Shown here piece after piece: positions 51,794 to 60,458 of a stretch of DNA of 64,000 nucleotides. The position numbers and the translations under genes are program-made. How positions within the stretch are numbered: the stretch's first letter is position 1; each line of letters begins with the position of its first letter. The notes beneath the pieces were generated by a model. The model was given only the letters and a program-made list of their open reading frames with translations, made no database searches and was not told the DNA's origin. The DNA comes from Candidatus Aenigmatarchaeota archaeon. Its GTDB lineage: Archaea > Aenigmatarchaeota > Aenigmatarchaeia > QMZP01 > JAFGSV01. Where the stretch lies: the NCBI GenBank assembly GCA_016934325.1, contig JAFGSV010000028.1, positions 1 through 64,000 of the forward strand, read 5' to 3'.

Positions 51794-53506
51794 TCACGGC
51801 GGCTCGACGCCAGAAAGCTTTCCGAACTGCATCTTAATGAATTTTATGAATGGGTCCGTCATGGCCGAGCCCATGTACCTGCCGTACATCTTGCTCAGCC
51901 TCTCATTCCGAACGGTCTCGTACGGGCCGATCCTCATGAAGTACTTCAGGAAGACCCTGCCCTTTGGGACGAAATCGAGCCACCAGTCGTCGAACCTCTT
52001 GCCGAAGTTATGCCTCTTGGTCCTCCACTTCTTGACGAAGCGCCTGGTCCCAGCGAATCGCTTCTTCTCCTCCGGCTCCATGTTGTACCTCTTCTCGACC
52101 TCCCTCCGCAGCTTGTCCTCGACCTCGCGGACCCCTATGAGCTCCTTCACGTACTTGTTCATCCACCTGTGCTTGGCCTCAATCTCGAGCAGCGCCACCA
52201 GCACGACGTTCTGCGACACTATGTATGGTGTTATCATGCAGTTCCAGTCGTCTATCTCCTCCTTGCCCCCCTCGACCTTGAACAGCGGGCTCTCGATGAG
52301 CAGGTGATAGAAGCAGTAGTAGTATCTGTTTGGGTTGAGCCTCGGCTGGGACTCATAGAAGTTAGGCGTGTTCCATTTGGGGAGCTCCTCATCCAGGATG
52401 ATCACGTCGTCGTCCGTGAGGTTCTCCTTCTCCTTCAGCTCCTTGCCCTCCTTCTTTGTCTTGACGATGCGTATCTCGTATCTCTTCTCGATCTCCTTGG
52501 CGTGGCGCCTGACGAAGCTGTCCCATGGCTTTATCTCTCCCACCACGAATCCTGGCTTCCCCACCTCCTCGGCGGTGAACATCTTCCACATGAATACCCT
52601 GACGCCGTAGAATGAGTTGGGCTTAAGCCACGGCATGACTCCCATCGTGAGAACCTTCGAGGGATCCGACTCCGTGCTCTCCCTCATCATCTTCAGGTTG
52701 ACGATGTACGGCTTCAGCCATTCCCTGTACTCGTCCACTGACTTCCTCCTGGCATCCACCAGCGTCTTGACCCTCGCGTACCTGTCCCTGATGTCGGGGA
52801 AGAATATCTTCTCCCACTCTTCAAAGACCTTGTTCTTGGTCTTCAGGACCGTCGCCTCGGCCTCCGAGATCTCCAGCTTCTTCCTGATCTTCTTCGGGTC
52901 GTCCCGGTCCTCCTTCTCTATCGTCGAAAGGCGCAGGAAGTCCGTTATTATCGTGGGCCAGCGCTTGGTCATGCTTATCATGGAGTAGCCCTCGCCGGTA
53001 TGGGCGTCCACCCTGTCCACGAACAGGGCCCTGAGGACGTGCTCGTCCTTCTTGCCTTCCTTGAAGTAGTCGAGGATCTCCCTGTACTTCCTCTCGTCGT
53101 GCTTCAGCAGCTCGTAATCGGCGACAGCCTGCGCGGCCGAAGCCAGCCCGGCCTTCACCTGGCCCTCCAGCTCCTTCTTCTTCGCTATGATGCGCCCGTA
53201 CATCTCCGGGTGGGAGGGGGAAACCGCGATGCTCTCCTCTATCTTTTCGAAGTTGTAATGGTACTTGGGCATCGTGTAGGCCATTATGGCGTAGATGAGG
53301 TTCCCGTGCCCGAAGGGGGTGGTGGCGTTTATCATCACTGACTGGTCTGGGGGCTGCTCGCAGATCGCCTCCCCTCCGTTAACTATGCCCTTACCTATCT
53401 TGCTCCACTTCTCCAGCCATTCCGTGAAAAGCAGCTTAGGCTCAGACGTGCTGCTGAGCGTCTTGACCTCGACCTCGGTTTCGCCTGCCATAGTTTCGCC
53501 AGCCAT
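51794..53506 (-). CDS. Large orphan protein in the charged-protein cluster
   Basis: I do not recognise this 570-residue protein. It is soluble, Lys/Glu/Arg-rich, and its first ten codons are a tandem duplication (MAGETMAGET). Aromatic-rich patches (LNPNRYYYCFYHLL, YMGSAMTDPFIKFI) suggest a folded globular protein with coiled portions (about 215-285). It ends 14 bp before the barrel gene's start, so they form an operon. The neighbourhood gives no function. Confidence 0.7.
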   Translation of the reverse strand: MAGETMAGETEVEVKTLSSTSEPKLLFTEWLEKWSKIGKGIVNGGEAICEQPPDQSVMINATTPFGHGNLIYAIMAYTMPKYHYNFEKIEESIAVSPSHPEMYGRIIAKKKELEGQVKAGLASAAQAVADYELLKHDERKYREILDYFKEGKKDEHVLRALFVDRVDAHTGEGYSMISMTKRWPTIITDFLRLSTIEKEDRDDPKKIRKKLEISEAEATVLKTKNKVFEEWEKIFFPDIRDRYARVKTLVDARRKSVDEYREWLKPYIVNLKMMRESTESDPSKVLTMGVMPWLKPNSFYGVRVFMWKMFTAEEVGKPGFVVGEIKPWDSFVRRHAKEIEKRYEIRIVKTKKEGKELKEKENLTDDDVIILDEELPKWNTPNFYESQPRLNPNRYYYCFYHLLIESPLFKVEGGKEEIDDWNCMITPYIVSQNVVLVALLEIEAKHRWMNKYVKELIGVREVEDKLRREVEKRYNMEPEEKKRFAGTRRFVKKWRTKRHNFGKRFDDWWLDFVPKGRVFLKYFMRIGPYETVRNERLSKMYGRYMGSAMTDPFIKFIKMQFGKLSGVEPP

Positions 53507-53548
53507 AATAAACTATTGACAGCAACAAATAAAATGTTTTGGCACGGG

Positions 53549-53719
53549 TCAGAAGAATATTAGCGCGGCCCCCACCACGAGAGCGATTAGTCCCATGACC
53601 ACGCCGCCTATGGCCAGGCTCTCTTCCTGGTGAGTCGAGGAGCTCGGGAAGAAGAAGACGCAGAAGACCCCGAACAATAAAAGCAATACGCCGCCGCCCA
53701 GGCCCCAAAGACCAAACAT
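53549..53719 (-). CDS. Small two-TM membrane protein
   Basis: The 56-residue protein has two hydrophobic helices (LGGGVLLLLFGVFCVFFF and AIGGVVMGLIALVVGAALIFF) joined by a short polar loop. I chose the ATG at 53719; ttattaatagc lies about 20-30 bp upstream, consistent with leaderless initiation. It is divergent from the 177-residue gene and has no recognised family. Confidence 0.6.
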   Translation of the reverse strand: MFGLWGLGGGVLLLLFGVFCVFFFPSSSTHQEESLAIGGVVMGLIALVVGAALIFF

Positions 53720-53766
53720 ATTTAATATTTGATATGCTATTAATAAAAATAGGGGTGTGATGTGCC
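53720..53766. promoter_or_regulatory. Divergent promoter region, two-TM protein versus paralogue pair
   Basis: The 47-bp gap has attaaatat/ttattaat elements readable on both strands. aggggtgtgat just before the GTG at 53767 could be the ribosome-binding site of the plus-strand gene. Confidence 0.45.
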
Positions 53767-54300
53767 GTGCCCGTGCTCGCCAGGATGAAGATGATGATCG
53801 AGGAGGAGCTCTATCCTCCCAAGGGCACCGCCAAGGGCTCCCCGAGATCCATACTGACATACATCGGCCCCGACCCGGGCAAGCTGTACCCGAAGACGAG
53901 GGAGTTCGCCAAGGCCGTGTTCAACGCGACCGACGCGGACATCCACGAGGAGATATACGACTGGGGCAAGGGGGAGAAGGAGAAGTACAGGGTCAGATTC
54001 TACCTGCTCAGGGACCTCGACAAGTTCACCTACTACTTCATAAGGTTCGATGTCAAGGGAGAGGGGACGGAGAAGTCGGGAAAGGGCTCCGTCACGATCA
54101 GGCCCCTGCTCAGGACAGAATACCCCCAGGACACGCTTTGGCAGAGGACCATATTCTACGAGATGATCAGGGTGTTCTGGCACAGGTTATTCTACCACAA
54201 CAGGAGAAGGGAGTACATCTGGGAGGGCAGGAACCTGCTGTCTATGCTGCAGTCCCAGCTCAGGGACTACTTCAAGGAGATAAGGGAAGAGCATGGGTAA
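53767..54300 (+). CDS. Orphan protein, first of a paralogous pair
   Basis: The 177-residue basic, aromatic-rich soluble protein has no recognised family. It shares a pattern with the next gene: a YIGPDPG segment against YRGPDPI, a central basic beta region (VRFYLLRDLDKFTYYFIRFD), then W....FYEM and a helical YHNRRREYIWEGR against YNKLRDRYSLMCR. It starts with GTG. Its 3' end overlaps the next ATG by 8 nt, so they are a co-translated pair probably forming a complex (inference). Confidence 0.65.
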   Translation: MPVLARMKMMIEEELYPPKGTAKGSPRSILTYIGPDPGKLYPKTREFAKAVFNATDADIHEEIYDWGKGEKEKYRVRFYLLRDLDKFTYYFIRFDVKGEGTEKSGKGSVTIRPLLRTEYPQDTLWQRTIFYEMIRVFWHRLFYHNRRREYIWEGRNLLSMLQSQLRDYFKEIREEHG

Positions 54301-54853
54301 GCTTGTTGTCACCGACGAGTGCCTAGTCCCAAGAAGGCTCTCGTGGCTGCACTACAGGGGCCCCGACCCGATAGGCTTCATGAAGGACTTCAAGAAGACA
54401 CTCAGGTTCATATTCGAGGTCTCGACCACGAGGTGCAGGGAGAAGAAGCTGCTGTGGGATTACACAGGGGACCCCATAAGGTTCTACAACGAATGGTGGC
54501 TCCATAAGGAGCTGAGCAGGTTCTCTGAGATGAAGGTTTCTTTCAGGATACTGGGCTACGTCTCGAAGGGCAAGAAGGACGGCAACTTCAGCCTGGAGAT
54601 GTACGGGGAGGTCAATCACACTTTCTCCCCTAGCAACTGGTTCACCAAGTACGTCTGGCTCATCTACAACTACATCTTCTACAACAAGCTCAGGGACAGG
54701 TACTCCCTGATGTGCAGGGATTACATAAACAACTACATGAACTGGGTCAAGGAGCACTACAACCTCAAGACCGTCGTCACCGCAGAGGACAGGAGGGATT
54801 CCTTCAAGGAAGAGGTCGAGAAAGAGGCTCCCCCCGTAGACGAATCCGAATGA
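54293..54853 (+). CDS. Orphan protein, second of a paralogous pair
   Basis: The 186-residue paralogue of the preceding gene has WLHYRGPDPIGFMKDF, SRFSEMKVSFRILGYVS, SLEMYGEVNHTF, and a helical YNKLRDRYSLMCRDYI. The C-terminus is acidic (FKEEVEKEAPPVDES). The ATG overlaps the upstream stop by 8 nt. Its role is unknown. Trm1 converges on it from the right, with a 27-bp gap. Confidence 0.65.
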   Translation: MGKLVVTDECLVPRRLSWLHYRGPDPIGFMKDFKKTLRFIFEVSTTRCREKKLLWDYTGDPIRFYNEWWLHKELSRFSEMKVSFRILGYVSKGKKDGNFSLEMYGEVNHTFSPSNWFTKYVWLIYNYIFYNKLRDRYSLMCRDYINNYMNWVKEHYNLKTVVTAEDRRDSFKEEVEKEAPPVDESE

Positions 54854-54880
54854 AGCCTTGCCGGTAATAAAACATTGTTT

Positions 54881-55987
54881 TCAGTTACCAGCAGCTCTGA
54901 GCACTTCAGCATGGGGGGCGTCCGTAATCAATCCCGTGGGGGAAAGGTGCGTCCTGCTGGCCGCGTGCCAGCTATCCCTGAGAATCATCATGACGTCTTC
55001 CATCCTCCTGGGCGGCTTCCTCAGCGCCCTGAAGACCCTGGGCAGGTCGTAATAGAAAGGGACGCATGCCTCGCCAATGCATGTTTCCAGCTCCTTCGTC
55101 CGCCCGTAACCCCGCGACCGCAGGTCGTCCAGCATCTTCAAGCAGAAATCCCTGTCATGCATGGGACCAAGCCAGATCGGTCCGATGATGCTCAATCCCT
55201 TTCCGCAATGGGGACATTCCGGCATTATGCGTGCTGCCCTGAACAGGCACGACCCGCAATATGAAACGAATCCGATTTTCTTGAACTGCGAGGACAGCCC
55301 GCTCTTGCTCCGCCTGGCGGCCCCGATAACCCTGAAGTAATGGTTGGAATGCGAGTAGAGGGGCATGAAGGAGATGTCATGCCTCGCCAGCTCGATCATT
55401 ATCGCCGTAGTCAGGACCCTTATGCCGGTCTCCTTGAAGAAGTCCGTCTTCACCGCCCTGATGCCGTACCTCGTGAAGCATGTGCCGGGGAAAGCGCCGC
55501 AAAGGGCTCCAGTGTCGGTGGCCGTGCAGGCCAGCATCGACCTGGGCTTGAGCGCATGCCCCGCGTTGAAGATGAAGCTGACGGGGGACCCGAACGGGTC
55601 GATGTCTATGTAGTCGAAGCGCCTTGGGTTCTCGAGGAAGAGTATATTGGCGTTCCTGCTCGTCGCCTCGATCCTGATCGACTTCGCAATAGCGTTCCCG
55701 CCCATGTTCTTCTTGATCAGGCCGTATGCCCTTGGATTCGCGTCATTGACCGCGATGCCGCTTATCCCCGGTACCTCCAAGGCTATCCTGGCGCTGCGCA
55801 CGCCCGTCCCGGCCAGGGGGTCGCATACCGATAGATCATGCCCGGCCGAGCGCTGGAAGGCCCTCAGGGCGGACATAGTCAGGTCCCTCTGGTATCCCAT
55901 CTCAGGGTTGTAGAAGGCCACCGCCTTCCTTGTCAGGGACCGATCCGGAACGAGGAACGTGGCCTCGCCTTCCTTGATCTCCTTCAT
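54881..55987 (-). CDS. trm1: tRNA (guanine26-N2)-dimethyltransferase
   Basis: The 368-residue protein has the Trm1 signature: FYNPEMGYQRDLTMSALRAF, SAM motif CDPLAGTGVRSARIA, catalytic YIDIDPFGSP, and the C-terminal zinc-binding pair (CGSC and CPHCGKG). It dimethylates G26 in tRNA, and tRNA genes lie near. ATG 55987 is chosen; a GTG at 55996 is also in frame. The gene is convergent with the paralogous pair. Confidence 0.95.
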   Translation of the reverse strand: MKEIKEGEATFLVPDRSLTRKAVAFYNPEMGYQRDLTMSALRAFQRSAGHDLSVCDPLAGTGVRSARIALEVPGISGIAVNDANPRAYGLIKKNMGGNAIAKSIRIEATSRNANILFLENPRRFDYIDIDPFGSPVSFIFNAGHALKPRSMLACTATDTGALCGAFPGTCFTRYGIRAVKTDFFKETGIRVLTTAIMIELARHDISFMPLYSHSNHYFRVIGAARRSKSGLSSQFKKIGFVSYCGSCLFRAARIMPECPHCGKGLSIIGPIWLGPMHDRDFCLKMLDDLRSRGYGRTKELETCIGEACVPFYYDLPRVFRALRKPPRRMEDVMMILRDSWHAASRTHLSPTGLITDAPHAEVLRAAGN

Positions 55988-56046
55988 GTCAATCACTTCA
56001 CCCGAAGCTTAAAGAAGAAAATACCGCGAAGCATTACAGAATTGTC

Positions 56047-56307
56047 CTATTCCAATATCTCGATGTCCTTCCCGAGGACCTCGCTGGGCAGGCCCTTGCC
56101 GAACCTCGCCCTCAGGACGCCGTTCTTGCCGTGCGGGGATGCTATCTTGCCCTGGATCTCCTTGCCAGATTTCGATCTCCAGACGACCTTCCTGCCCACG
56201 AAGCCCGCCGCGGTGGACCTGCTCGCGACATCCTTGATCGATAGCAGCAGCTGGTTCGTCTGCTGGACGTGCCTTCCCCTCCGGTAGCTCAAAACCCTGG
56301 CTTTCAT
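56047..56307 (-). CDS. rpl35ae: Ribosomal protein eL33/L35Ae
   Basis: The 86-residue basic protein matches L35Ae: an N-terminal MKARVLSYRRGRHVQQTNQL, a beta core (GFVGRKVVWRSK), and HGKNGVLRARFGKGLPSEVLG, which is the family's diagnostic C-terminal motif. It is a large-subunit ribosomal protein of eukaryotes and some archaea. It lies 59 bp upstream of trm1 on the same strand and may be co-transcribed. Confidence 0.9.
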   Translation of the reverse strand: MKARVLSYRRGRHVQQTNQLLLSIKDVASRSTAAGFVGRKVVWRSKSGKEIQGKIASPHGKNGVLRARFGKGLPSEVLGKDIEILE

Positions 56308-56385
56308 GCATTACCACCCCGAGGTAAACCCTGAGTAACAATAATTGCCAGGATTGTTTTTAAATGTTTGCGTTAAATAAGGATC

Positions 56386-56673
56386 ATGAGCGTAAATGGC
56401 ACGCCCGGGGTAATGCTTATCAGCAAATCGGGCTGGGATGGTGAAAGATTCAATTACCTATTTCGACCCACATCTCCCGAAATAGCCGAGAACATACATG
56501 GCGGTGTCAATATGACATATAGCCATACCCTGCAGAGAGCCGGAGAAGCGAAAGCCGCCGGATACGGTATAGTATTCGAAGCCAGTGCATTACCCGAGCC
56601 GTGGAAACCCGTTGGCTTTTTTAAAGAACGTAAATTCAGAAAGGACCTCAAGCTTTCTGTCGGGACTGATTGA
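56386..56673 (+). CDS. Small hypothetical protein
   Basis: The 95-residue protein has no recognised domain and no TM. It starts at an ATG with aaggatc immediately before it. Ser/Gly/Glu-rich segments (SKSGWDGERFNYLFRPTSP) give a mixed alpha/beta look. It is AT-richer than its neighbours. It could be a late acquisition or a false ORF; the start signal makes the former more likely. It precedes a membrane exporter gene by 45 bp. Confidence 0.5.
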   Translation: MSVNGTPGVMLISKSGWDGERFNYLFRPTSPEIAENIHGGVNMTYSHTLQRAGEAKAAGYGIVFEASALPEPWKPVGFFKERKFRKDLKLSVGTD

Positions 56674-56718
56674 AAACTTGAACTGGCGATTTTTTAATAG
56701 AAGCCGGCAATTATTCAT

Positions 56719-57174
56719 ATGCTTAACGAGATGCTGATAGTCATAATCACTACGATGCTTCCTATCGCGGAGCTGAGGGGCGGAATCCCCCTCGGCCTGG
56801 CCCTCGGCCTCCCGGCCTCGATCGTCATCCCACTGGCCTTCACCGTGAACTGCCTCATATTCTTCCCCATATACTTTGGCATGGACCTCTTCTACGAGCG
56901 GTTCTTCGAGAGGTACGGGTGGGCCAGGAGGCTTGTGGAGAAGCTTCACAAGAAGGCCCCTCGCGTCGAGGAGTACGGAGTAGTTGCCCTGATTCTTTTC
57001 GTTGGCATCCCCCTTCCGGTGACGGGCGCATGGACCGGGACCGGCATCGCCTGGCTGCTCGGGCTCGACTGGAAGATGAGCTTCCTGGCCGTTTGCCTGG
57101 GAGTCCTCATGGCTACGGCAATAGTGAGCCTTGTGGTGTTCGGTTTCCTCGGTTTTCTGACGCAATTATCATGA
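56719..57174 (+). CDS. COG2426-type small integral membrane protein
   Basis: The 151-residue protein has about four TM helices and the family pattern LPIAELRGGIPLGLALG at the N-terminus, with VGIPLPVTGAWTGTG later. This is the Sm_multidrug_ex (COG2426) family, named for multidrug export though its true substrate is not established. It is convergent with the YrdC gene, whose stop lies 35 bp downstream. Confidence 0.85.
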   Translation: MLNEMLIVIITTMLPIAELRGGIPLGLALGLPASIVIPLAFTVNCLIFFPIYFGMDLFYERFFERYGWARRLVEKLHKKAPRVEEYGVVALILFVGIPLPVTGAWTGTGIAWLLGLDWKMSFLAVCLGVLMATAIVSLVVFGFLGFLTQLS

Positions 57175-57208
57175 AAGAGAATCCGATTCTCAGATTCGAT
57201 GATCAGAA

Positions 57209-57796
57209 TCAATATCTCAATATCTTGACATCGTCCGTCCTCAGGTCGAAAACCCTCGACGCCAGGCCGCCGATCCTGCCCGCGTCGATTACCCAGTCGG
57301 TGATTCCCTTTATCTTCTCCGGGATGTCCCTGACGCTGCCGGCGTGCTCCTCACCGCTGACGTTGACCGACGTGGTCACGAATGGGATGCCCGCTTGCTC
57401 GACCAGCCCGGAAACGGGATGGCTGGGAATCCTCACTCCCATCGACTTCTCCCCTGATACCACGGCCTTCGGAGCGCTGGGCCCTGCCTTCACGATGATC
57501 GTGTAGGGGCCCGGCAAGATGCTGTCCGCCAGCTTCTTGTTCGCTGCCGATAAGGATGCGTTCTTCCATATCCATCCCTTCCCGGGGGCTATGACCGAGA
57601 ACCGCTTGCCTGACTCCCTTCCCTTCGCCTCCGCGATCCTGCTGACGGATTCAGCTCGCTCGGCGTTGCATCCGATGCCGTAGATCGTGTCGGTGGGATA
57701 GATGAATATCATGCCATTCCTCATCGCATCGATGGCTTCCCGCCTGACCGGCGGCTTGCCCAGGACTTCCGACAGCTTGACCACCCTCATCTTCAT
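57209..57796 (-). CDS. Sua5/YciO/YrdC threonylcarbamoyl-AMP synthase
   Basis: The 195-residue YrdC-fold protein has FIYPTDTIYGIGCNAE at the N-terminus, the KRFSV segment, LPGPYTIIVKA, and GVRIPSHPVSGLV. VTTSVNVSGEEHA follows. It makes the threonylcarbamoyl-AMP used for t6A37 in tRNA. The short form lacks the C-terminal Sua5 domain. The ATG at 57796 overlaps the endonuclease V stop by 4 nt (ATGA), with gagggagga as ribosome-binding site. Confidence 0.93.
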   Translation of the reverse strand: MKMRVVKLSEVLGKPPVRREAIDAMRNGMIFIYPTDTIYGIGCNAERAESVSRIAEAKGRESGKRFSVIAPGKGWIWKNASLSAANKKLADSILPGPYTIIVKAGPSAPKAVVSGEKSMGVRIPSHPVSGLVEQAGIPFVTTSVNVSGEEHAGSVRDIPEKIKGITDWVIDAGRIGGLASRVFDLRTDDVKILRY

Positions 57797-58455
57797 TCCT
57801 CCCTCAGGGACTGCTTGACCTCGTTCGCATGCAAGTGGGCGAGCCTCGACGGCTCGGGGAGCCTGTGACCAGCCAGGCATCTCCGGGTTATCACGAGGCT
57901 CGATTCGATAGAGACTTTATTCCCGGGTGAAATATAAATGGGATTGCATCCCCGCCTGGTTAGCAGCACCCAGCCGATCTGCCTGCCGCCGGCTGTAAGC
58001 CTGGACGCCCTGCCGACCGCCTTGGGCTGCCTGAACCCGCCGAAGAGCCATGACTTGGCGATGCCAATTGTCGGCGCGTCGAGCAGGACCCCGAGATGCG
58101 ACGCCAGCCCGATCCCCCTCGGATGGGCGATTCCCTGGCCGTCCACGAGAAGTATGTCGGGCTCGTTCCGCAGCCTCTTCCACGCATGCAGTATGGGCGG
58201 AGCCTCCCTGAAGGAGAGGAACGTGGGTATGTAGGGGAATCCGGCCTTGGAAACGTGATGCGCCCGCTCGACTATGTACATGGAGTCCATGGAGCGGTAC
58301 GAGCAGACCACGATGGCCGATATGACCCTGTCCCCTAAGAAGGCCTGGTCGGCTCCTGCCACTGTCATGATGGCCCCGAAGCGGTCTTCAAGAACAAGCT
58401 GCTTCGCTAACTCATGCTGCTCGTCTATGAGGCTATCCAGTTTCCTCCCGGACAT
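57793..58455 (-). CDS. nfi: Endonuclease V
   Basis: The 220-residue protein has the EndoV pattern with its catalytic residues: AGADQAF (first Asp), PTFLSFREAPP (Glu), LLVDGQGIAHPRGIGLASH (Asp and His) and PTIGIAK. It cleaves near deoxyinosine or inosine in nucleic acid. It is co-translated with the YrdC gene, and the PRC-barrel gene lies just upstream (17-bp gap), so a three-gene transcript is likely. Confidence 0.93.
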   Translation of the reverse strand: MSGRKLDSLIDEQHELAKQLVLEDRFGAIMTVAGADQAFLGDRVISAIVVCSYRSMDSMYIVERAHHVSKAGFPYIPTFLSFREAPPILHAWKRLRNEPDILLVDGQGIAHPRGIGLASHLGVLLDAPTIGIAKSWLFGGFRQPKAVGRASRLTAGGRQIGWVLLTRRGCNPIYISPGNKVSIESSLVITRRCLAGHRLPEPSRLAHLHANEVKQSLREE

Positions 58456-58472
58456 CAGAAAGAGGTGCGGCC

Positions 58473-58814
58473 CTAGTCTTCAACCGCGTTGGTGGTTGAT
58501 ACCTCGTCCATGGACGTTTTCCTTCCACCCCGGGACCCGGAGGTCGCCTCCTCCTCGACGGTGGGCGGCACTATGTGCTTGATCAGTATGACGTCGCCAA
58601 TCGCTTGGACCATCGGGAACGGAATCACGACCCCTTTCTTGTCGCCCAGCATCTTGCTCAGGTACGACCCCTTCATGGCCCTTATCACAAGCGATCTCAC
58701 CTTGAACCTCTTCAGGTCGCATTCTATGTCCTCGACCTTCCCGCAGAAGAACCCCTTGTCCGTGAAAACGTCCTTCGCGTACGTATCAGACACGCTTGAT
58801 ACCTGTATTGCCAT
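58473..58814 (-). CDS. PRC-barrel domain protein
   Basis: The 113-residue protein has a PRC-barrel beta fold: VSSVSDTYAKDVFTDKGFFC, then VEDIECDLKRFKVRSLVIR and a C-terminal DVILIKHIV strand. Archaeal PRC-barrel proteins may be involved in RNA metabolism or division. I chose ATG 58814, since ggaggtg lies 5 nt upstream. The tail is Ser/Thr/Glu-rich. The endonuclease V gene follows 17 bp later. Confidence 0.85.
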   Translation of the reverse strand: MAIQVSSVSDTYAKDVFTDKGFFCGKVEDIECDLKRFKVRSLVIRAMKGSYLSKMLGDKKGVVIPFPMVQAIGDVILIKHIVPPTVEEEATSGSRGGRKTSMDEVSTTNAVED

Positions 58815-58965
58815 AGAGCACCTCCAAATTAATCTGTCAGTGAATTCTTTATTGCTTTCAAGATATTTAAAACTTTGAGCCGGCAAAACCCAAAATTGGG
58901 CATACGACACGCTTATAAAGAGTGACTCCCAATAATCAACAAATTAAATAAAGGAGTTAGTTAAT

Positions 58966-59127
58966 ATGGCAGAAGACACGAAGGACAGGTTCGGAAGGGA
59001 GCTTCACAAGGCTACTTGCGCGGACTGCGGACAAGAGTGCGAAGTGCCGTTCAAGCCCAGTGGGGACAGGCCTGTCTATTGTAGAGATTGCTTTCAAAAG
59101 CACAGAAAACCTAGAAGAAGCTTCTAA
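58966..59127 (+). CDS. Small CxxC-x17-CxxC zinc-ribbon protein
   Basis: The 53-residue protein has TCADCGQECEVPFKPSGDRP followed by VYCRDCF, with exactly 17 residues between the two CxxC knuckles, and a basic C-terminal tail (KHRKPRRSF). This is the CxxC-x17-CxxC zinc ribbon common in candidate phyla and DPANN archaea; the function is unknown but nucleic-acid binding is likely. aaggag lies 12 nt before the ATG. It is too short for usual ORF cut-offs. Confidence 0.85.
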   Translation: MAEDTKDRFGRELHKATCADCGQECEVPFKPSGDRPVYCRDCFQKHRKPRRSF

Positions 59128-59297
59128 GCCGCCTTGCGTTCGGTGAGTTTTTTTCTGAGTTTCGGAGTTTCGTTTTGATAGCAGAAGTATTATTCGTTTT
59201 GAGTTTCATTTTGACTTTCCCGGGCGTAGCTATACCGAAATATTAAAGGTTTTAAAGCATCATAATAACAAAAAGGGTGTTTGATTGCGAAAAACGG

Positions 59298-59383
59298 GCT
59301 GGGATGGCCGAGCTAGGTTCAAGGCGCAAGGTTGCTAACCTTGTGAGGTTCGCCTCGCGTGGGTTCAAATCCCACTCCCAGCG
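59298..59383 (+). tRNA. tRNA-Ser(GCT)
   Basis: Acceptor GCTGGGA/TCCCAGC, anticodon stem CAAGG/CCTTG with loop TTGCTAA (anticodon GCT), a long variable arm (GAGG-TTCG-CCTC) and T arm GTGGG-TTCAAAT-CCCAC. Discriminator G73. CCA is not encoded. A TATA-like ggttttaaagc lies about 50 bp upstream. Confidence 0.95.
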
Positions 59384-59385
59384 CT

Positions 59386-59403
59386 CCTTTTTATATATTT
59401 TTC
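59386..59403 (+). terminator. T-rich terminator after tRNA-Ser
   Basis: cctttttatatatttttc follows the tRNA 3' end directly; archaeal termination commonly uses such T-rich tracts. The next gene starts at 59418. Confidence 0.4.
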
Positions 59404-59417
59404 AACGAATTTGAATC

Positions 59418-60443
59418 ATGGCCCTCACGAAAGCCGAGGAGAGGACGCTCGAATCGATCGTCGTACCCTCGGACGATGATCCCGACATGCCGGAGTTCCC
59501 GCCCGACGACCCGCACTGGCCCTCTACCCCCACGATTAAGATAAGCGTGCCCGGCTTCTCCCAGGTCTTCCTGAAGGACGAGAGCGTCAATCCCACGGGC
59601 ACGCACAAGGACAGGATGGCCTGGGAGATGGTCGTCACTTACAGGCAGCTCCTCATGGCCAAGAGGAGGGGGAGGATAAAGAAGCTCCCCCAGATGTCCA
59701 TAATCACGTCGGGCTCGGCGGCCAACGCCATACAGAGCATGCTGAGAAAGTACGGGCTGCCGAACCTGAAGGCCCTCGTGGACCACAGGATGGACAGCGG
59801 GGTGAAGAAGGCCCTGCAAAGGATAGGCTGCGAGATATTCGAGACCGACCTCTCAAGGAAGGTGCTGCATAAGGACGATATACTGCGGCTCACCAACAAC
59901 GAGGGGGGCATCGATATCACCTCGGACAAGTCCCTGCAGCCCTTCAATGTCTTCTACGACTGGATGAGCTATGACATAATAAACCAGAACGCTAGCTATG
60001 TGTTCGTTCCCTATGGGACCGGCCATCTCTACGAGAACATCGTGAACACGGCCCTCAAGGAGGAAAAGGCCAGCTTCCATGACAGGAGGTTCAGGGGCGA
60101 CCCTGACACGATAAGGCGCTGCAATTTCATGGGGGCGACCACGAACAACCCTAACACCAGGGCAGACAAGCTGTATTCCCCGTACCTGCCGTTCGTGCAT
60201 TTCGACACGGGATGGATAAGGATGGCAATCGAGAACGGCTACATAGGGTCGAAATCCAACGCGCTTGCGGTGCAGGAGAGGTATTTCGACATCGCTCTTG
60301 GGATCGCCAAGAAGAACGGCGTGGGCTGCGAGCCCAGCGGCATCGCGGGCCTCGCCCTGATGATTCAGATGAAGAGCCAGTTGCCGAGGAAAAGCAAGAT
60401 GCTGATAGTGAACACGGGAAAGACGAAATACGCGGCCCCCTGA
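59418..60443 (+). CDS. PLP-dependent fold-type II enzyme, threonine-synthase/TrpB-like
   Basis: The 341-residue protein has the PLP lysine in NPTGTHKDRMAWEM, a TSGSAANAIQS substrate loop, and VPYGTGHLYENIV, which takes the phosphate-binding glycine-rich loop position. The C-terminal NTGKTK matches the family end. Substrate is unclear: threonine synthase, a cysteine-synthase type, or a diaminopropionate-type lyase. It has no partner gene of the same pathway beside it; the ATP-grasp gene follows convergently. Confidence 0.82.
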   Translation: MALTKAEERTLESIVVPSDDDPDMPEFPPDDPHWPSTPTIKISVPGFSQVFLKDESVNPTGTHKDRMAWEMVVTYRQLLMAKRRGRIKKLPQMSIITSGSAANAIQSMLRKYGLPNLKALVDHRMDSGVKKALQRIGCEIFETDLSRKVLHKDDILRLTNNEGGIDITSDKSLQPFNVFYDWMSYDIINQNASYVFVPYGTGHLYENIVNTALKEEKASFHDRRFRGDPDTIRRCNFMGATTNNPNTRADKLYSPYLPFVHFDTGWIRMAIENGYIGSKSNALAVQERYFDIALGIAKKNGVGCEPSGIAGLALMIQMKSQLPRKSKMLIVNTGKTKYAAP

Positions 60444-60458
60444 AGCCCTTTCCTGCCC

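Noticed and set aside
50898-52307. 469-codon plus-strand ORF
   Set aside because: It runs antisense across two coupled minus-strand genes, is low in normal protein composition and has no start signal.
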